From Bacillota bacterium (GTDB taxonomy: Bacteria > Bacillota > Negativicutes > DSM-13327), in NCBI GenBank assembly GCA_017889585.1, contig JAGFZX010000013.1, positions 1 through 64,000 of the forward strand: a stretch of 64,000 nucleotides of DNA. Reading direction: 5' to 3'. Shown here piece after piece: positions 23,647 to 33,456 of the stretch. The notes under the pieces are model-generated. The model ran no database searches, was not told the origin of the DNA, and saw nothing but the letters and a program-made list of their open reading frames with translations. A program made the translations under genes and the position numbers. Position 1 is the first letter of the stretch, and every line of letters begins with the position of its first letter.

Positions 23647-25602
23647 TTATTCCTTAATAATCCCCTCGCGATAAGCATGTAACAGTTCTTGTAATGCCTC
23701 AATGTGTTCTTGAATCGTCCGCCCACGATCCGTATCTTTTACCCTCATTCGAACAGGATAACTCTCTATAAGCTCAGTCTCAGAATCAATATCTATTTCT
23801 TCTGATAGAGCTTTCCGCAAAGAATCAAAAGGATGATGTGCGGCAAGCAGCAGACTTGCGGAGTTTGAAATTAAGGTATACCCTGCGATCCCAGTCTGTC
23901 CCTGATAGGCTTTAGAAAATCCCCCATCAATTACAATCAATTTTCCTTTTGCTTTGACTGGTCGCTCACCTTTTTTGACTTTTACAGGCACATGTCCATT
24001 GATAATATGGCCTGTTTCAGGATCAAGCCCAAATTCTCTTAAAATTTTACACGCTATTTCTACCCTGTCTTGAGCGGCATAGTAAGGATCGCTTTTCTCC
24101 TTGTGTGTAGACTTATCGGCGAGAAAATAACGTTCAAAAGTCGCCATTTTTTCTTTACCGAATAGGGGTGATTGAGGAGCGCACCATAAGTACCATATGG
24201 CATCCATGCCATACTGTTTCTGCTCCAAATTATCCTTAGTAAAATATCCTTGACGCGCCAGACGCTCAAGTCGATCCATAAAAGATTTCCCTGCAAATTC
24301 TTGCCCATCAACATTGAATGACTTAAAAGAGCCATCGTCATTCATTGCAATACATCCATGATAAAGCAGATTTCCATTATAAGTAAGATAAATGCTACCT
24401 TTTGCATAGAGAAATTGGGTATGCTGCTGAAGTTTTTGACTGTTGATAAAAGAAATTTTCAATTTGTCCACTATCACCTGTTCTGCAGCAGTTAAGACAT
24501 AGGGCTCCTTAGGATCTATTGTTGGGAAATGATTATCAAGCAGGGGATACTCAATATTGTTTAATGTAATCGTGCCTTGCTCATAATTAATTTTTTCCAG
24601 CAATAAGCGGTCTTCCATCTGATACTGAGGTCGCCGCCTGATCATCTGCCCTTCAAGCTTAAATTGGATAATGGCTATGGCTTTTTGCATTTGTGCCATG
24701 AGTCTAATTTCCTGGTTGGTAAATTCATCCTTTTTCATAAGTTTGGGGATAAAACATTTACAAGGATCATTTCCATAAGTTTCAAGCGCAAATGATACTA
24801 AGGGTAATAGACTCACCCCATACCCATTCTCCAGAGATTCCATATTTCCATAACGCAAACATATTCTAATGACATTGGCAATACAGGCTTCACTCCCAGC
24901 CGCTGCGCCCATCCATAAAATATCATGATTTCCCCATTGAATGTCCACATCATGATATTCCATTAATGAATCCATAATTAAGTGGGATCCGTAGCCACGA
25001 TCATAAATATCCCCAACTACATGCAATCTGGCAATTGCCAAACGTTGTATCAGCTCTGCCAGATTAGTGATGAATGATTGGCAGCTATCTGTCTCGATAA
25101 TAGTCTCAATCAAACTGTGATAATACTCTGCCCTATTATCAATTTCTTCTCGTTCGTACAACAATTCCTCTATTATAGGCGCCGCCTGCTCTGGCAGGAA
25201 CATTCGAACTGTCGTGCGCTGATATTTAGAAGTCAGTACCCGGCAGAGTTTGATAAGGCGAAGCAGCGTTAGGCGACACCATTCAGCCTGATCAGGTACT
25301 GTTTGTAACATCATCGGCGTCTTTTGTTCAGGGTAGTAAATCAAAGTTGCCAAATTATGTTGTTCCTCTTTAGACAGCGTATTCGCGAACATTTCCTGAA
25401 TTTTGAGTAAAATCGAGCCAGCCCCATTTTTAATAACATGCTGAAAGGCTTCATATTCACCATGTAAATCTGAAAGAAAATGTTCTGTGCCCTTTGGTAA
25501 CTCAATTTGCGCAGATAAATTGATAATCGCATTTGATGCCGCCTGAATTGAAGGATATTGTTCCGATAATATTTTCAAATAACGTAATTGGTTTTCTTGC
25601 AT
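23647..25602 (-). CDS. fbp: Fructose-1,6-bisphosphatase class III
   Basis: A 651-residue gluconeogenic phosphatase of the Firmicutes-type class III (FBPase_2). It shows the metallophosphoesterase motifs 'FLSDLHGEYEAF' (about 45-56), 'HVVGDIYDRGYGSHLIMD' and 'IQWGNHDILWMGAAAGSEACIAN', plus 'INGHVPVKVKKGERPVKA' and 'IVIDGGFSKAYQGQTGIAGYTL' near the end. Length fits the family (640-670). ATG 25602 with GAGGTGG upstream is chosen; the longer frame to 25704 has no ribosome site and crosses a poly-A tract. Catalyses fructose-1,6-bisphosphate to fructose-6-phosphate. Confidence 0.95.
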   Translation of the reverse strand: MQENQLRYLKILSEQYPSIQAASNAIINLSAQIELPKGTEHFLSDLHGEYEAFQHVIKNGAGSILLKIQEMFANTLSKEEQHNLATLIYYPEQKTPMMLQTVPDQAEWCRLTLLRLIKLCRVLTSKYQRTTVRMFLPEQAAPIIEELLYEREEIDNRAEYYHSLIETIIETDSCQSFITNLAELIQRLAIARLHVVGDIYDRGYGSHLIMDSLMEYHDVDIQWGNHDILWMGAAAGSEACIANVIRICLRYGNMESLENGYGVSLLPLVSFALETYGNDPCKCFIPKLMKKDEFTNQEIRLMAQMQKAIAIIQFKLEGQMIRRRPQYQMEDRLLLEKINYEQGTITLNNIEYPLLDNHFPTIDPKEPYVLTAAEQVIVDKLKISFINSQKLQQHTQFLYAKGSIYLTYNGNLLYHGCIAMNDDGSFKSFNVDGQEFAGKSFMDRLERLARQGYFTKDNLEQKQYGMDAIWYLWCAPQSPLFGKEKMATFERYFLADKSTHKEKSDPYYAAQDRVEIACKILREFGLDPETGHIINGHVPVKVKKGERPVKAKGKLIVIDGGFSKAYQGQTGIAGYTLISNSASLLLAAHHPFDSLRKALSEEIDIDSETELIESYPVRMRVKDTDRGRTIQEHIEALQELLHAYREGIIKE

Positions 25603-25718
25603 AATACCACCTCTTTTTCCTACTCTATTTTTTGTTTCGCCAGTACCTTCCATACTACCTGCAAAAAAAAAAAAAAAAGCAAATGTTGCAAGAAACAATG
25701 CCATACAGAATATTTTAG

Positions 25719-25754
25719 AGGCTTAACCTGCAGTATTTGCTGCTGATTAAGCCT
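25719..25754. other. Hairpin in the fbp leader
   Basis: AGGCTTAA pairs with TTAAGCCT, with an inner GCAG/CTGC pair, 117-152 bases upstream of fbp. No strong T-run follows on the minus strand, so an attenuator or mRNA element is as likely as a terminator. Confidence 0.35.
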
Positions 25755-25876
25755 TTTGAAACTTTGCCAGGGTCTTAGTTTATTTTATCTCAGTATCTAA
25801 ACCCCACTTAACTACATAGATAAGAATAGGCAAGATGATACCTATCATCTCGTTTTTCAAATTTCGGTAAGCCTTT

Positions 25877-27163
25877 TCACTGGCTCTCCACAGCCAAATC
25901 TTTTTTTTGCGGATCCGATTTCAGAACTTCTTGCATTTTTTTACTGTCTAATTCTTGTTCCCATTTAGCTACAACGACTGTCGCCACTCCATTACCAATG
26001 AGATTCGTCAGCGCTCGTGCTTCTGACATAAAGCGGTCGATACCTAAAATAAGAGCAAGCCCTGCTACAGGTATTGTAGGGACAGCCGATAAAGTAGCTG
26101 CCAACGTAACAAATCCACTTCCAGTCACACCAGCCGCTCCTTTTGATGTGAGCAATAAAACAGCCAATATTGTTATTTCCTGTTGTAATGTAAGGCCTGT
26201 ATTAGTAGCTTGCGCTATAAAAATCGCTGCCATCGTTAAATAAATGGAAGTGCCATCTAAATTAAAGGAATAGCCTGTTGGTATCACCAAACCGACAACA
26301 GATTTTGAGCAGCCTAATTTTTCAAGTTTATCTATCATACGCGGCAGTACACTTTCAGATGAAGACGTTCCCAAAACAATCAACAGTTCCTCTTTAATAT
26401 AACTAATAAATTTGAGAATGCTGAATCCTGTAAAACGAGCAATGAGTCCTAAAACAATAAATATAAAAAAGAAACAAGTGAGGTAGAAACTGCCCATCAG
26501 TTTTGCCAAAGGTGCCAATGATGAGACCCCGTACTTTCCTATGGTAAAAGCGATAGCGCCAAATGCACCAATCGGAGCTACTTTCATAACGATACCGATA
26601 ACTCTAAATAAAACATGGGATATTCCATCAATAACATTCACTACGACTTTTCCTCTTTCTCCCATGGCCGATAAACCATAACCAAACATAATAGAGAACA
26701 GCAAGACTTGCAGTATATCGCCTTTAGCAAATGCATCGACTACCGTATTTGGAATGACGTTCATAATAAAATCCACGGTACTCTGTGTGCTGGCAGTTTT
26801 AGTATACCCTGTTAGTGCCTTGGTATCCAAATTCGCGAGGTCGGCGTTCATTCCAACACCAGGTTTTAAAAAATTGATAATACCCAAGCCTATTATCAAA
26901 GCAATTGTCGAGACAACCTCAAAATAAATTAATGCTTTTGCACCTACCCTGCCAACTTTTTTCATATCATCCATGCCAGCTATGCCCATAACAATAGTAC
27001 AAAAAATTATGGGTGTAATAACCATTTTTATCAGTTTAATGAAGCCATCACCCAAAGGCTTCATACTAGCCCCGACATTGGGATAAAAATATCCTAATAA
27101 AACTCCACAGAAGATAGCAAATAACACTTGAACATAAAGATACTTATAAAAAGATTTTTTCAT
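25877..27163 (-). CDS. Dicarboxylate/amino acid:cation symporter (DctA/GltP family)
   Basis: A 428-residue carrier of the DAACS family. Landmarks: '[35 protein letters not shown]' (TM2-3), the serine-rich hairpin '[27 protein letters not shown]', the '[26 protein letters not shown]' segment (the NMDGT-type cation/substrate site) and '[20 protein letters not shown]' (second hairpin). It most resembles DctA-type C4-dicarboxylate transporters, but glutamate/aspartate cannot be excluded. ATG 27163 lies eight bases after GGAG. Confidence 0.92.
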   Translation of the reverse strand: MKKSFYKYLYVQVLFAIFCGVLLGYFYPNVGASMKPLGDGFIKLIKMVITPIIFCTIVMGIAGMDDMKKVGRVGAKALIYFEVVSTIALIIGLGIINFLKPGVGMNADLANLDTKALTGYTKTASTQSTVDFIMNVIPNTVVDAFAKGDILQVLLFSIMFGYGLSAMGERGKVVVNVIDGISHVLFRVIGIVMKVAPIGAFGAIAFTIGKYGVSSLAPLAKLMGSFYLTCFFFIFIVLGLIARFTGFSILKFISYIKEELLIVLGTSSSESVLPRMIDKLEKLGCSKSVVGLVIPTGYSFNLDGTSIYLTMAAIFIAQATNTGLTLQQEITILAVLLLTSKGAAGVTGSGFVTLAATLSAVPTIPVAGLALILGIDRFMSEARALTNLIGNGVATVVVAKWEQELDSKKMQEVLKSDPQKKDLAVESQ

Positions 27164-27747
27164 TTTTAACACTCCTATATCATGATTCTAAAGAAGAACC
27201 CCCGCTGATCTATTATCTAAGGATAACCTTGACTTATTTAAATAATTGAACCGAATAACCTAACACTATTTTCCATGACTTACATATTTAAGATTTTTGT
27301 TGCTTATTAAGAAACACTGTTACTTTTTAAGTATAAAAAAATTTGTTAACTTCCCTATTTTATCGTATTTCCTTGTTTTAAAAATAATTACTAAAATATT
27401 TAAGATTACTTTCATAAAACTTAATCACATTATAGAGTTATTTCATTTTATAAAAGTTAGCAACAATGCCGTTAGTATAGATCCTTTCTAATATACATAT
27501 ACACCTCCAGTCAATTATTGATTATTGCGGCTGATCTTGGAACAAACATATATGAAAATGGCTTGAATCCTAATTAGTTAGGATTCAAGTCATTTATTGA
27601 AATTAGAGTACAACAATTGCAAAAAAACATTCCAAGCTTTGCTTACACGCAATTATTAGGATAATTATACCAAATAAATCATATCATCTTCCTTGGTAAA
27701 AGTCAAAATATATTCATCATTTTTGCATAAGTATACAAAAACCAAAA
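27164..27747. other. AT-rich intergenic region with terminator
   Basis: Very AT-rich spacer upstream of the DctA-like gene. It holds a strong hairpin at 27557-27594 and otherwise nothing I can support; short hydrophobic frames here look like composition artefacts. Confidence 0.4.
27557..27594 (-). terminator. Terminator downstream of pseudogene 27748-28146
   Basis: AATG-CTTGAATCCTAA pairs with TTAGGATTCAAG-CATT around a four-base loop. Confidence 0.6.
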
Positions 27748-28146
27748 TCATACATTCTTTATTGTGATTGCCTGCCAGCTACCGTCTCCATGCCGCACAA
27801 TTATAGTACCCTCATCCAGATTGTCGTAAACTACAGAATCTTGGTCATAGATAATACCAATCCTGCCGACGCGGCTGGTATTTATATATATGCGATTTAT
27901 ATCTTGGTTAGCATCGGTACGATAAATACTTTAAAATAGGACAGCTGTTGTCATTTCAATGGGATCGTACGTACCAGTTTGGAACCCGGCATATTATAAA
28001 TCTCCACTGAATCAGTTTTGGCGATGGCCGTATATCGGCGATCATAGGAATAATACGCCTTGCCTTCAATGGTGGCCTGGGCCCCACTTGCTAAGCTAAC
28101 TTCAAAGGCTGAAGTCGGAGCTAGTAATACCTGATCTAAGTTTATT
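27748..28146 (-). pseudogene. Degraded gene of unknown family
   Basis: Two coding-like stretches on the minus strand are broken by stops and a frame change. The first (28146-27951) reads LDQVLLAPTSAFEVSLASG, then 'YYSYDRRYTAIAKTDSVEIYNMPG' and 'KLVRTIPLK' before a stop. The second (about 27924-27748) reads YRTDANQDINRIYINTSRVG, 'GIIYDQDSVVYDNLDEGTII' and 'RHGDGSWQAITIKNV'. The pattern of short beta strands suggests an extracellular or beta-rich repeat protein, but I do not recognise a family. No start codon with a ribosome site is seen. It directly follows the hypothetical gene ending at 28152. Confidence 0.5.
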
Positions 28147-28151
28147 TATTA

Positions 28152-28760
28152 CTAAAGAATCCCTTGGTCTATCTTCTCAACAATAAAGTCATTGACTGAA
28201 CCAGCAGCCTCAATCTGCTGTCTAGCTACTGCAGCTGTTTGGGGATTGGATAACAATCCATAAATATAATGATCCACTTTTTCCTTTATCTCATAAGGAA
28301 GGTGCAAACTGAGATCCTTTTCCCCATAAGTAGGGAAGCACATCTTAACTTCCTTGCCTGCCTCTTTAGAAGACATGCCTTGATTTTTCAGCATAGAGTA
28401 AATCGCCATCCGCTGAAATTCACTAAACTTTTTAATTAACCCCCGTTCGAGTTCATCCTTATTCCACCATTTGCGGATTTGCTCATCAGAAACACCGAAT
28501 AAGCGCCTTTTTTCAATCATCCCATTAATGCGAGTGTTATTTTTTTCAGTTTTCAATAGATAATCACCTAGATTGGAGGGCAAATTTGATCCAGATGCTA
28601 TGTCTGCTTTGACTTCTATTAGTAATCTTTTGAAGATTAGTTGTGCTTGTTCTTGGGTTTCAATATCTTTCATGATTATTGGAATGAATTGTCGTTCCAA
28701 TTCCTGTTCACGCAGGGAAGGTGATCCTTTTTTAATAAATAGTCTAGATAATAATCCCAT
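28152..28760 (-). CDS. Hypothetical protein
   Basis: A 202-residue soluble, highly charged, helical protein starting MGLLSRLFIKKGSPSLREQE. It has Glu/Lys/Gln-rich stretches ('DIETQEQAQLIFKRLLIEVKAD', 'SDEQIRKWWNKDELERGLIKKFSEFQR'), and ends with 'GSVNDFIVEKIDQGIL'. No family recognised and no signal peptide. ATG 28760 follows GAGGTG; GTG 28769 is an alternative but overlaps that site. It stands between the degraded gene and the M24 peptidase on the same strand. Confidence 0.65.
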   Translation of the reverse strand: MGLLSRLFIKKGSPSLREQELERQFIPIIMKDIETQEQAQLIFKRLLIEVKADIASGSNLPSNLGDYLLKTEKNNTRINGMIEKRRLFGVSDEQIRKWWNKDELERGLIKKFSEFQRMAIYSMLKNQGMSSKEAGKEVKMCFPTYGEKDLSLHLPYEIKEKVDHYIYGLLSNPQTAAVARQQIEAAGSVNDFIVEKIDQGIL

Positions 28761-28888
28761 AAATAACACCTCATTTCCCGTTTTACCATTATCCTATCCA
28801 GATAAATGTAAAGCTCAACTTACAGTATTCCACTGCTTGTTGAGCTATTTGTCGTACAAAAATTCTGATTGATTACTCTACATTTGCT

Positions 28889-30079
28889 TTATAAATAAGT
28901 AATAACATCAGGAGTTATACTTAAATATTTAGGGCCCTCTTCAGTCATAACAAAACTATTTTCAGTCCCAATTGCTCCTTCAGGAAATACAAATTTAGGT
29001 TCAAGAGCAAAAGTCATCCCTGGTAAAATTGGATTCTTAAATCCTTTAGCTAATATTGGCCACTCATCTAATTCCAAACCTATTCCATGACCGACAAATT
29101 TAACCTGATCTTCCTTATATCCCATAAAGTTATCTTTATAGCCCATTTCCTCGGCCATTTTAAGAGCCAACAGATAAGGCTCTTCTGCTGGTGTCCCCGG
29201 CTTTATCATTTTAAGTATTTCGGATTGAATCAGCAATGCATCATCAAATGCTTTCATCATGGGAGGAGTCAATTCCCCTATACAAAAAATTCTGGCTTGG
29301 TCGCCGACATAACCTTTCATGACAGAAGTATAGTCTATATAAACAATTTCATCCCGCTTTATTTTTTTCCAGCCAGCACCTTGGGGGCAAGATAAAGAAA
29401 CACCAGTTCCTCCCACTGGGCCATCAAAAAAACTAGGGTTAAAGCCACTATTCCCACTACATACATTGCCATAAAACAACTCCTGATTGAATGCTCTCAT
29501 TTTGCAGCAACCAGAATAACCACGTTTACGCAATTCAGCTTCAAATAATGCAGCCAACTCAATCTCCGATATTCCTTCTCGTAAATAAGATGGCACTGCT
29601 AAAAAAGCTTTATCTGACATCCCCAAGGCATTACGGATAAGTTCGACTTCATAAGGGGATTTAATCCCTCGAATTTCTTTTATGATAGGCGAGATATCAC
29701 TTAATTCAGCATTAGGAAATATATTTTTGTAGGTCTGATAAAGATTAAATGGTAGTACATCTAATTCCAATCCAATTTTTTTAGGATTGGTATAATTAAA
29801 TGCTGCAAGAATATCGGGAATTTGCTTAGGATGCTTAATCGGAACAATCTTTTCTAGGGTTGACTCTTCTTGGGCACATCGCAAACCTTTTTTGACCATA
29901 AGTACTGGATCACCACTAGCAGGTATATACAAATATGAATTTTGTACCGTACCTGTAAAGTAAAACATATCACTATTTAATAAAATAACCGATCCGTCTA
30001 ATTCTTGCTTTTTTAATCTTTCTTGAAAAATAGCAGTTCTTGTCTCAATTTCTGATTTTGATATAAAATCCATATCCAT
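28889..30079 (-). CDS. M24 family metallopeptidase (Xaa-Pro aminopeptidase-like)
   Basis: A 396-residue protein: creatinase/prolidase N-terminal domain (about 10-145) followed by an M24 pita-bread domain. The five metal ligands are readable: D in 'VYIDYTSVMKGY', D in 'GDQARIF', H in 'KFVGHGIGLELDEWP', E in 'FALEPKFVFPEGA' and E in 'GTENSFVM'. It should be an active Xaa-Pro peptidase or related enzyme of cytoplasmic peptide turnover. GGGAGAGA precedes ATG 30079. Single gene. Confidence 0.92.
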   Translation of the reverse strand: MDMDFISKSEIETRTAIFQERLKKQELDGSVILLNSDMFYFTGTVQNSYLYIPASGDPVLMVKKGLRCAQEESTLEKIVPIKHPKQIPDILAAFNYTNPKKIGLELDVLPFNLYQTYKNIFPNAELSDISPIIKEIRGIKSPYEVELIRNALGMSDKAFLAVPSYLREGISEIELAALFEAELRKRGYSGCCKMRAFNQELFYGNVCSGNSGFNPSFFDGPVGGTGVSLSCPQGAGWKKIKRDEIVYIDYTSVMKGYVGDQARIFCIGELTPPMMKAFDDALLIQSEILKMIKPGTPAEEPYLLALKMAEEMGYKDNFMGYKEDQVKFVGHGIGLELDEWPILAKGFKNPILPGMTFALEPKFVFPEGAIGTENSFVMTEEGPKYLSITPDVITYL

Positions 30080-30177
30080 ATTCTCTCCCTATATCTATAC
30101 TTACGCCAAATTCTACTAATATTATACTACCTAAGTTATAAACAGGGTATACTAGAATACCAGTTCATCCCACTGAA

Positions 30178-30468
30178 TCAGTTTTTGTCATTATTTATCA
30201 AGCATGTGGGATCGCCTAATATAGCGACCATAATTTGCTTCTTTTTATCAATATGCAATCCACTTGATATATCAATCGATGTACTTCCATTAGCCTTGAA
30301 ATGAAAATCCACATAAAAATTGAGTCCATCTGCTTCTATTTCCACTCTATGCCTTTGTCCGCCTTTATGAATCAAATCTGAAACAATAAACTCTTTATAA
30401 TGCAGGCCACAGATTCTTTTTATATTTGAAACAAGCATTTGTCTATCTAACATTTTTTCTCTACTCAT
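30178..30468 (-). CDS. Hypothetical protein
   Basis: A 96-residue soluble protein beginning MSREKMLDRQMLVSNIKRICGLHYKEF; later 'HRVEIEADGLNFYVDFHFKANGSTSID' suggests alternating beta strands. No family recognised. ATG 30468 follows GGGAG at a good distance; the frame extends to 30516 without a better ribosome site. The codon pattern resembles neighbouring genes, so I think it is real. Confidence 0.55.
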   Translation of the reverse strand: MSREKMLDRQMLVSNIKRICGLHYKEFIVSDLIHKGGQRHRVEIEADGLNFYVDFHFKANGSTSIDISSGLHIDKKKQIMVAILGDPTCLINNDKN

Positions 30469-30884
30469 AATATGACTCTCCCTCATTTTTTCATAATCTG
30501 CTACCAAAGTCCACATCCTAAGGCCTGTCCTTTCAGTTTCCTTTGCTGGAGGATTAAAATATTTTTATGTTCATTATATCAAAAAAAGGAACGCTAGATA
30601 GCTTATTTATTTACTCTTTTAGCGGTTTTTAGCCGACCAAGTCCGAATTTCTATGCTATCCCTTTGATTTTTCTGCAAGAAAGCCGCGAACTTTGCGGCT
30701 TTCTCATGAGTATATAGTAAAATTTTTCACTGAATTATATCAAGAAAATCGCTACAATTGTAGTCACAAAGAGCTTAGCCATAACTGTTAGCAAGTTACG
30801 CCGTGCTAGCTCGAATTTAGTTGCAATCACAGTATTATCTTTGTAGTAGCTACAAATACTATTGCTAAAAAGGAGGGATTGGAG
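30469..30884. other. Intergenic region with orphan hairpin
   Basis: A perfect 9-bp hairpin GAAAGCCGC (30679-30687) / GCGGCTTTC (30695-30703) lies here without a clear T-run on either strand. No gene is supported. A strong ribosome site for the sspH-like gene ends the region. Confidence 0.35.
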
Positions 30885-31082
30885 ATGAATGCCAGCAGGG
30901 CTGAGGAAATCATAAAATCTACGGATATCATCGGCGTCCAGTTTCAGAGTAACTATGTGTGGATAGAAGAAGTTGACAAGGAACGCAATACTGCACAAGT
31001 GACTTACTTGGAAAATCCTCATACCATTGATGTTGATATAGATCAACTAGTGGAAATTAGGGCGGTCAATAAACAGCACTAG
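30885..31082 (+). CDS. sspH: H-type small acid-soluble spore protein
   Basis: A 65-residue protein 'MNASRAEEIIKSTDIIGVQF ... VWIEEVDKERNTAQVTYLENPHTIDVDIDQLVEI', the full pattern of SspH/CotH-like H-type SASPs (M-N-x-x-R-A-x-E-I at the start, V-W-I-E-x-V-D, then N-P). Such proteins are made in the forespore and packed in the spore core. ATG 30885 follows AAAGGAGGGATTGGAG; TTG 30879 would overlap it. Terminator directly after. Confirms a sporulating organism together with the spoVA operon. Confidence 0.93.
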   Translation: MNASRAEEIIKSTDIIGVQFQSNYVWIEEVDKERNTAQVTYLENPHTIDVDIDQLVEIRAVNKQH

Positions 31083-31122
31083 AAAATATGGATTAGTCTT
31101 AGTTAACTAAATTTACAAATGG

Positions 31123-31153
31123 AAAAAACCGCACATTTTTTGTACGGTTTTTT
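31123..31153 (+). terminator. Terminator of sspH-like gene
   Basis: AAAAAACCG pairs with CGGTTTTTT around a short loop; nearly the same hairpin as 14088-14120. Confidence 0.8.
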
Positions 31154-31179
31154 CATTTAGCAGAGTATATATTATTAGG

Positions 31180-31274
31180 GCGAAGCTGAATGAACAATCC
31201 TTAAAGATATTTGATTGTACTTGACGAAAACAAGAAAAATATCTAAAATTATGATTGTTTTAAGAAAGCTTCGC
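31180..31274. repeat. Three-tier inverted repeat upstream of DUF3846-like gene
   Basis: Three nested perfect arm pairs: GCGAAGCT (31180-31187) with AGCTTCGC (31267-31274), AACAATC (31193-31199) with GATTGTT (31253-31259), and AGATATTT (31205-31212) with AAATATCT (31237-31244). It could fold as a long RNA hairpin in the leader of the next gene, or be a small mobile inverted-repeat element. Confidence 0.6.
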
Positions 31275-31314
31275 ACTAGATAGGCAAGGCGAAAATTAAC
31301 GAAGGAGAGAGTAT

Positions 31315-31911
31315 ATGACAACAATTAATGCCATACTGCTTGAGCCAGGCAAAGACCCTGCTATATACAAACTATCAGAAAACATCGATAGACAGATTAA
31401 AGAGATATCAGCTGTTTTAGACGGAAATTTTGTCAGTTCTAGATTATTTCAGGTCGGTGAAGGTCTTTCGTTACACATATTTCTTAATGATATGGCAATA
31501 CCATTAAGACTGCCAGCAAATCGCCGGTTTCCTGAACCCGATGAGCATGAGATCATCTTTGGCAATGCCCTCTTTTTAGTAATGGATGATGTAAAAGGAG
31601 ACGACGAGGGTGCTTTACATATACCAGACCCTATCTGCGACTTTTTTATTGAAAAAATCAAAGAGAATTTCCAGTCTTGCACTGGCGATGAAAAACCAAA
31701 TCCTAAAGTGGAAATATTTGTAGAGAACCGTGGAACAAAAGAAGAAAGACATTTTAAATGGGAGGAAGTTGAACGACCCCAAAAAGATCTAAAATTTATT
31801 GGTAACGGCTATGTTCGAATTGTCGATGACGGTATTTGTGATACTTTCGAAATCAAAGGGCGGTACTTCAAGCAAATTGACTTACCTCACGGAAATAAGC
31901 CACTTCAATAG
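31315..31911 (+). CDS. DUF3846-like protein
   Basis: A 198-residue soluble acidic protein. Residues 4-80 resemble DUF3846: 'INAILLEPGKDPAIYKL', then 'IPLRLPANRRFPEPDEHEIIFGNALFLVM'. The remainder (80-198) is not recognised ('KVEIFVENRGTKEERHFKWEEVERPQKDLKFIGNGYVRIVDDG'). DUF3846 occurs mainly in phage and mobile elements, function unknown; the call is by eye. GGAGAGAG precedes ATG 31315. Single gene with leader hairpin and terminator. Confidence 0.6.
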   Translation: MTTINAILLEPGKDPAIYKLSENIDRQIKEISAVLDGNFVSSRLFQVGEGLSLHIFLNDMAIPLRLPANRRFPEPDEHEIIFGNALFLVMDDVKGDDEGALHIPDPICDFFIEKIKENFQSCTGDEKPNPKVEIFVENRGTKEERHFKWEEVERPQKDLKFIGNGYVRIVDDGICDTFEIKGRYFKQIDLPHGNKPLQ

Positions 31912-31917
31912 GATATT

Positions 31918-31958
31918 GAATAAGATCCATCAGCCAGCAAGGCTGAGGGGTCTTATTC
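31918..31958 (+). terminator. Terminator of DUF3846-like gene
   Basis: GAATAAGA-CC-CAGCC pairs with GGCTG-GG-TCTTATTC around a short loop. Confidence 0.75.
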
Positions 31959-32014
31959 ATACTTTTGTAATATAAAAGTATAACTCCGGGTGATAAATTT
32001 TATAAATCGAAGTT

Positions 32015-33226
32015 TCAACTTTCATTGGCTGTACAAACCTTATAACGTGTTTCTTTTATGAAAAGAACGACCGCCAAGAATAAAGCAACAACAAGGGAAA
32101 TGCTAATCAGTAACACCACACCATCCCATGCATACCAACTCAAAAAATTTCCTCCCATAGCTCCAATAACACTCGCACCAATATAATAGAATAAAAGATA
32201 CAAGGAAGATGCCTGGGCTTTATCTGTCCCCCCACACTTTCCCACCCTGCTGCTGGCCACAGAATGACTGCCAAAAAAACCAAAAGTTAAAATTGCTACG
32301 CCGATAATTTTTACATATAAATTCCCGTTTAACGTAATAAGGCAACCTGCTAGCATAATTCCAATTGATAAACATAATACTTTTGAACTACCAATATAAT
32401 CAGCAAGCCTACCCATATAAGTAGAACTAAAGGTTCCCACTAAATAAACAAAAAAGATACACCCAACAACCGTCTGGCTCAAATTATAAGGTGCTGACAT
32501 GAGGGAGTAACCAATATAATTATAGAGGGTAACAAATCCTCCCATAATTAGAAAGCCAATAGCATTCAGCGCTAGTAGCTCCGAGTGACGTAAATTTTTA
32601 GTTAGTGCAGGAATCATCTCTTTTATTAACCGTCTTTTTGGTTCAAAATGCTCAGAGTCAGGTAAACCAAACCAAAACCAGATACTAACTATTACACAAA
32701 CGAGGCCAATGCCCGCCAATGCAATATGCCATGAGAAAAAATCCGCCAAGGTGCTAACTATAATACGCCCCGCCAAACCACCAATCGAATTACCACTAAT
32801 ATATATCCCCATAACCAAACCTGTAACAGCTGGATCAAATTCTTCATTTATGTATGCCATGGCAATAGCCGGAAAGCCTGCCAGCATGATTCCTTGTAAA
32901 GCCCGCAAAATAAGCAATAGAATAAAATTATTGGTAAAAGCCACTACCACAGCCAATACTGCTGAACTTAGCAAAGAAATCTTCATGATTAATTTTCGTC
33001 CCCGGGCATCAGATAACCAAGACACAATTAGCATAGATGCTGCTAGAAATCCTGTTGTAAGAGATATGGATAAACTAGAATAAGCGGGAGTCAGCTTAAA
33101 CTGTTCTGAAAAGACTGGAATTAATGGTTGGGTGCAATACAGCAAGGCAAAGGTAACAAAACTTCCCAAGAATAGAGCCGATATGCCTCGCCAATATCGA
33201 GTACTTCCTTTTTGTATATAACCCAT
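32015..33226 (-). CDS. MFS transporter (YnfM-type)
   Basis: A 403-residue major facilitator with 12 TM segments. The N-terminus 'ISALFLGSFVTFALLYCTQPLIPVFSEQFKLTP' and motif A 'SWLSDARGRKLIMKISL' match the YnfM/arabinose-efflux-like DHA1 group; TM4 carries 'RALQGIMLAGFPAIAMAYINEEF'. Probably an exporter of a small compound; ligand unknown. ATG 33226 (MGYIQKG) with GGAG upstream is used; the frame reaches 33307 without a better site. It is divergent from a LysR regulator 231 bases away, the usual arrangement for LysR-controlled efflux. Confidence 0.88.
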   Translation of the reverse strand: MGYIQKGSTRYWRGISALFLGSFVTFALLYCTQPLIPVFSEQFKLTPAYSSLSISLTTGFLAASMLIVSWLSDARGRKLIMKISLLSSAVLAVVVAFTNNFILLLILRALQGIMLAGFPAIAMAYINEEFDPAVTGLVMGIYISGNSIGGLAGRIIVSTLADFFSWHIALAGIGLVCVIVSIWFWFGLPDSEHFEPKRRLIKEMIPALTKNLRHSELLALNAIGFLIMGGFVTLYNYIGYSLMSAPYNLSQTVVGCIFFVYLVGTFSSTYMGRLADYIGSSKVLCLSIGIMLAGCLITLNGNLYVKIIGVAILTFGFFGSHSVASSRVGKCGGTDKAQASSLYLLFYYIGASVIGAMGGNFLSWYAWDGVVLLISISLVVALFLAVVLFIKETRYKVCTANES

Positions 33227-33456
33227 TATAAAATCCACTCCTTTCTGCAATGAAAATCTTATATATTTTATACTAAACTCATTTATTTCATATGTCCAAT
33301 GCATCATTTTTATATAATTAATGTTTTACAGTTATATCAAAGCCAAGTATTTGCAGATAATTTACCTTGCCATCATTGACAACCTATGCTCCCAAAGTTA
33401 TGATTTATACAAAATCAATTCAGAATAAGAATCATAGTTAAAAGGTGGTTAAATTA

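Noticed and set aside
27297-27491. 64-codon hydrophobic plus-strand frame
   Set aside because: Composition (Ile/Phe/Lys) is that of AT-rich non-coding DNA; no ribosome site.
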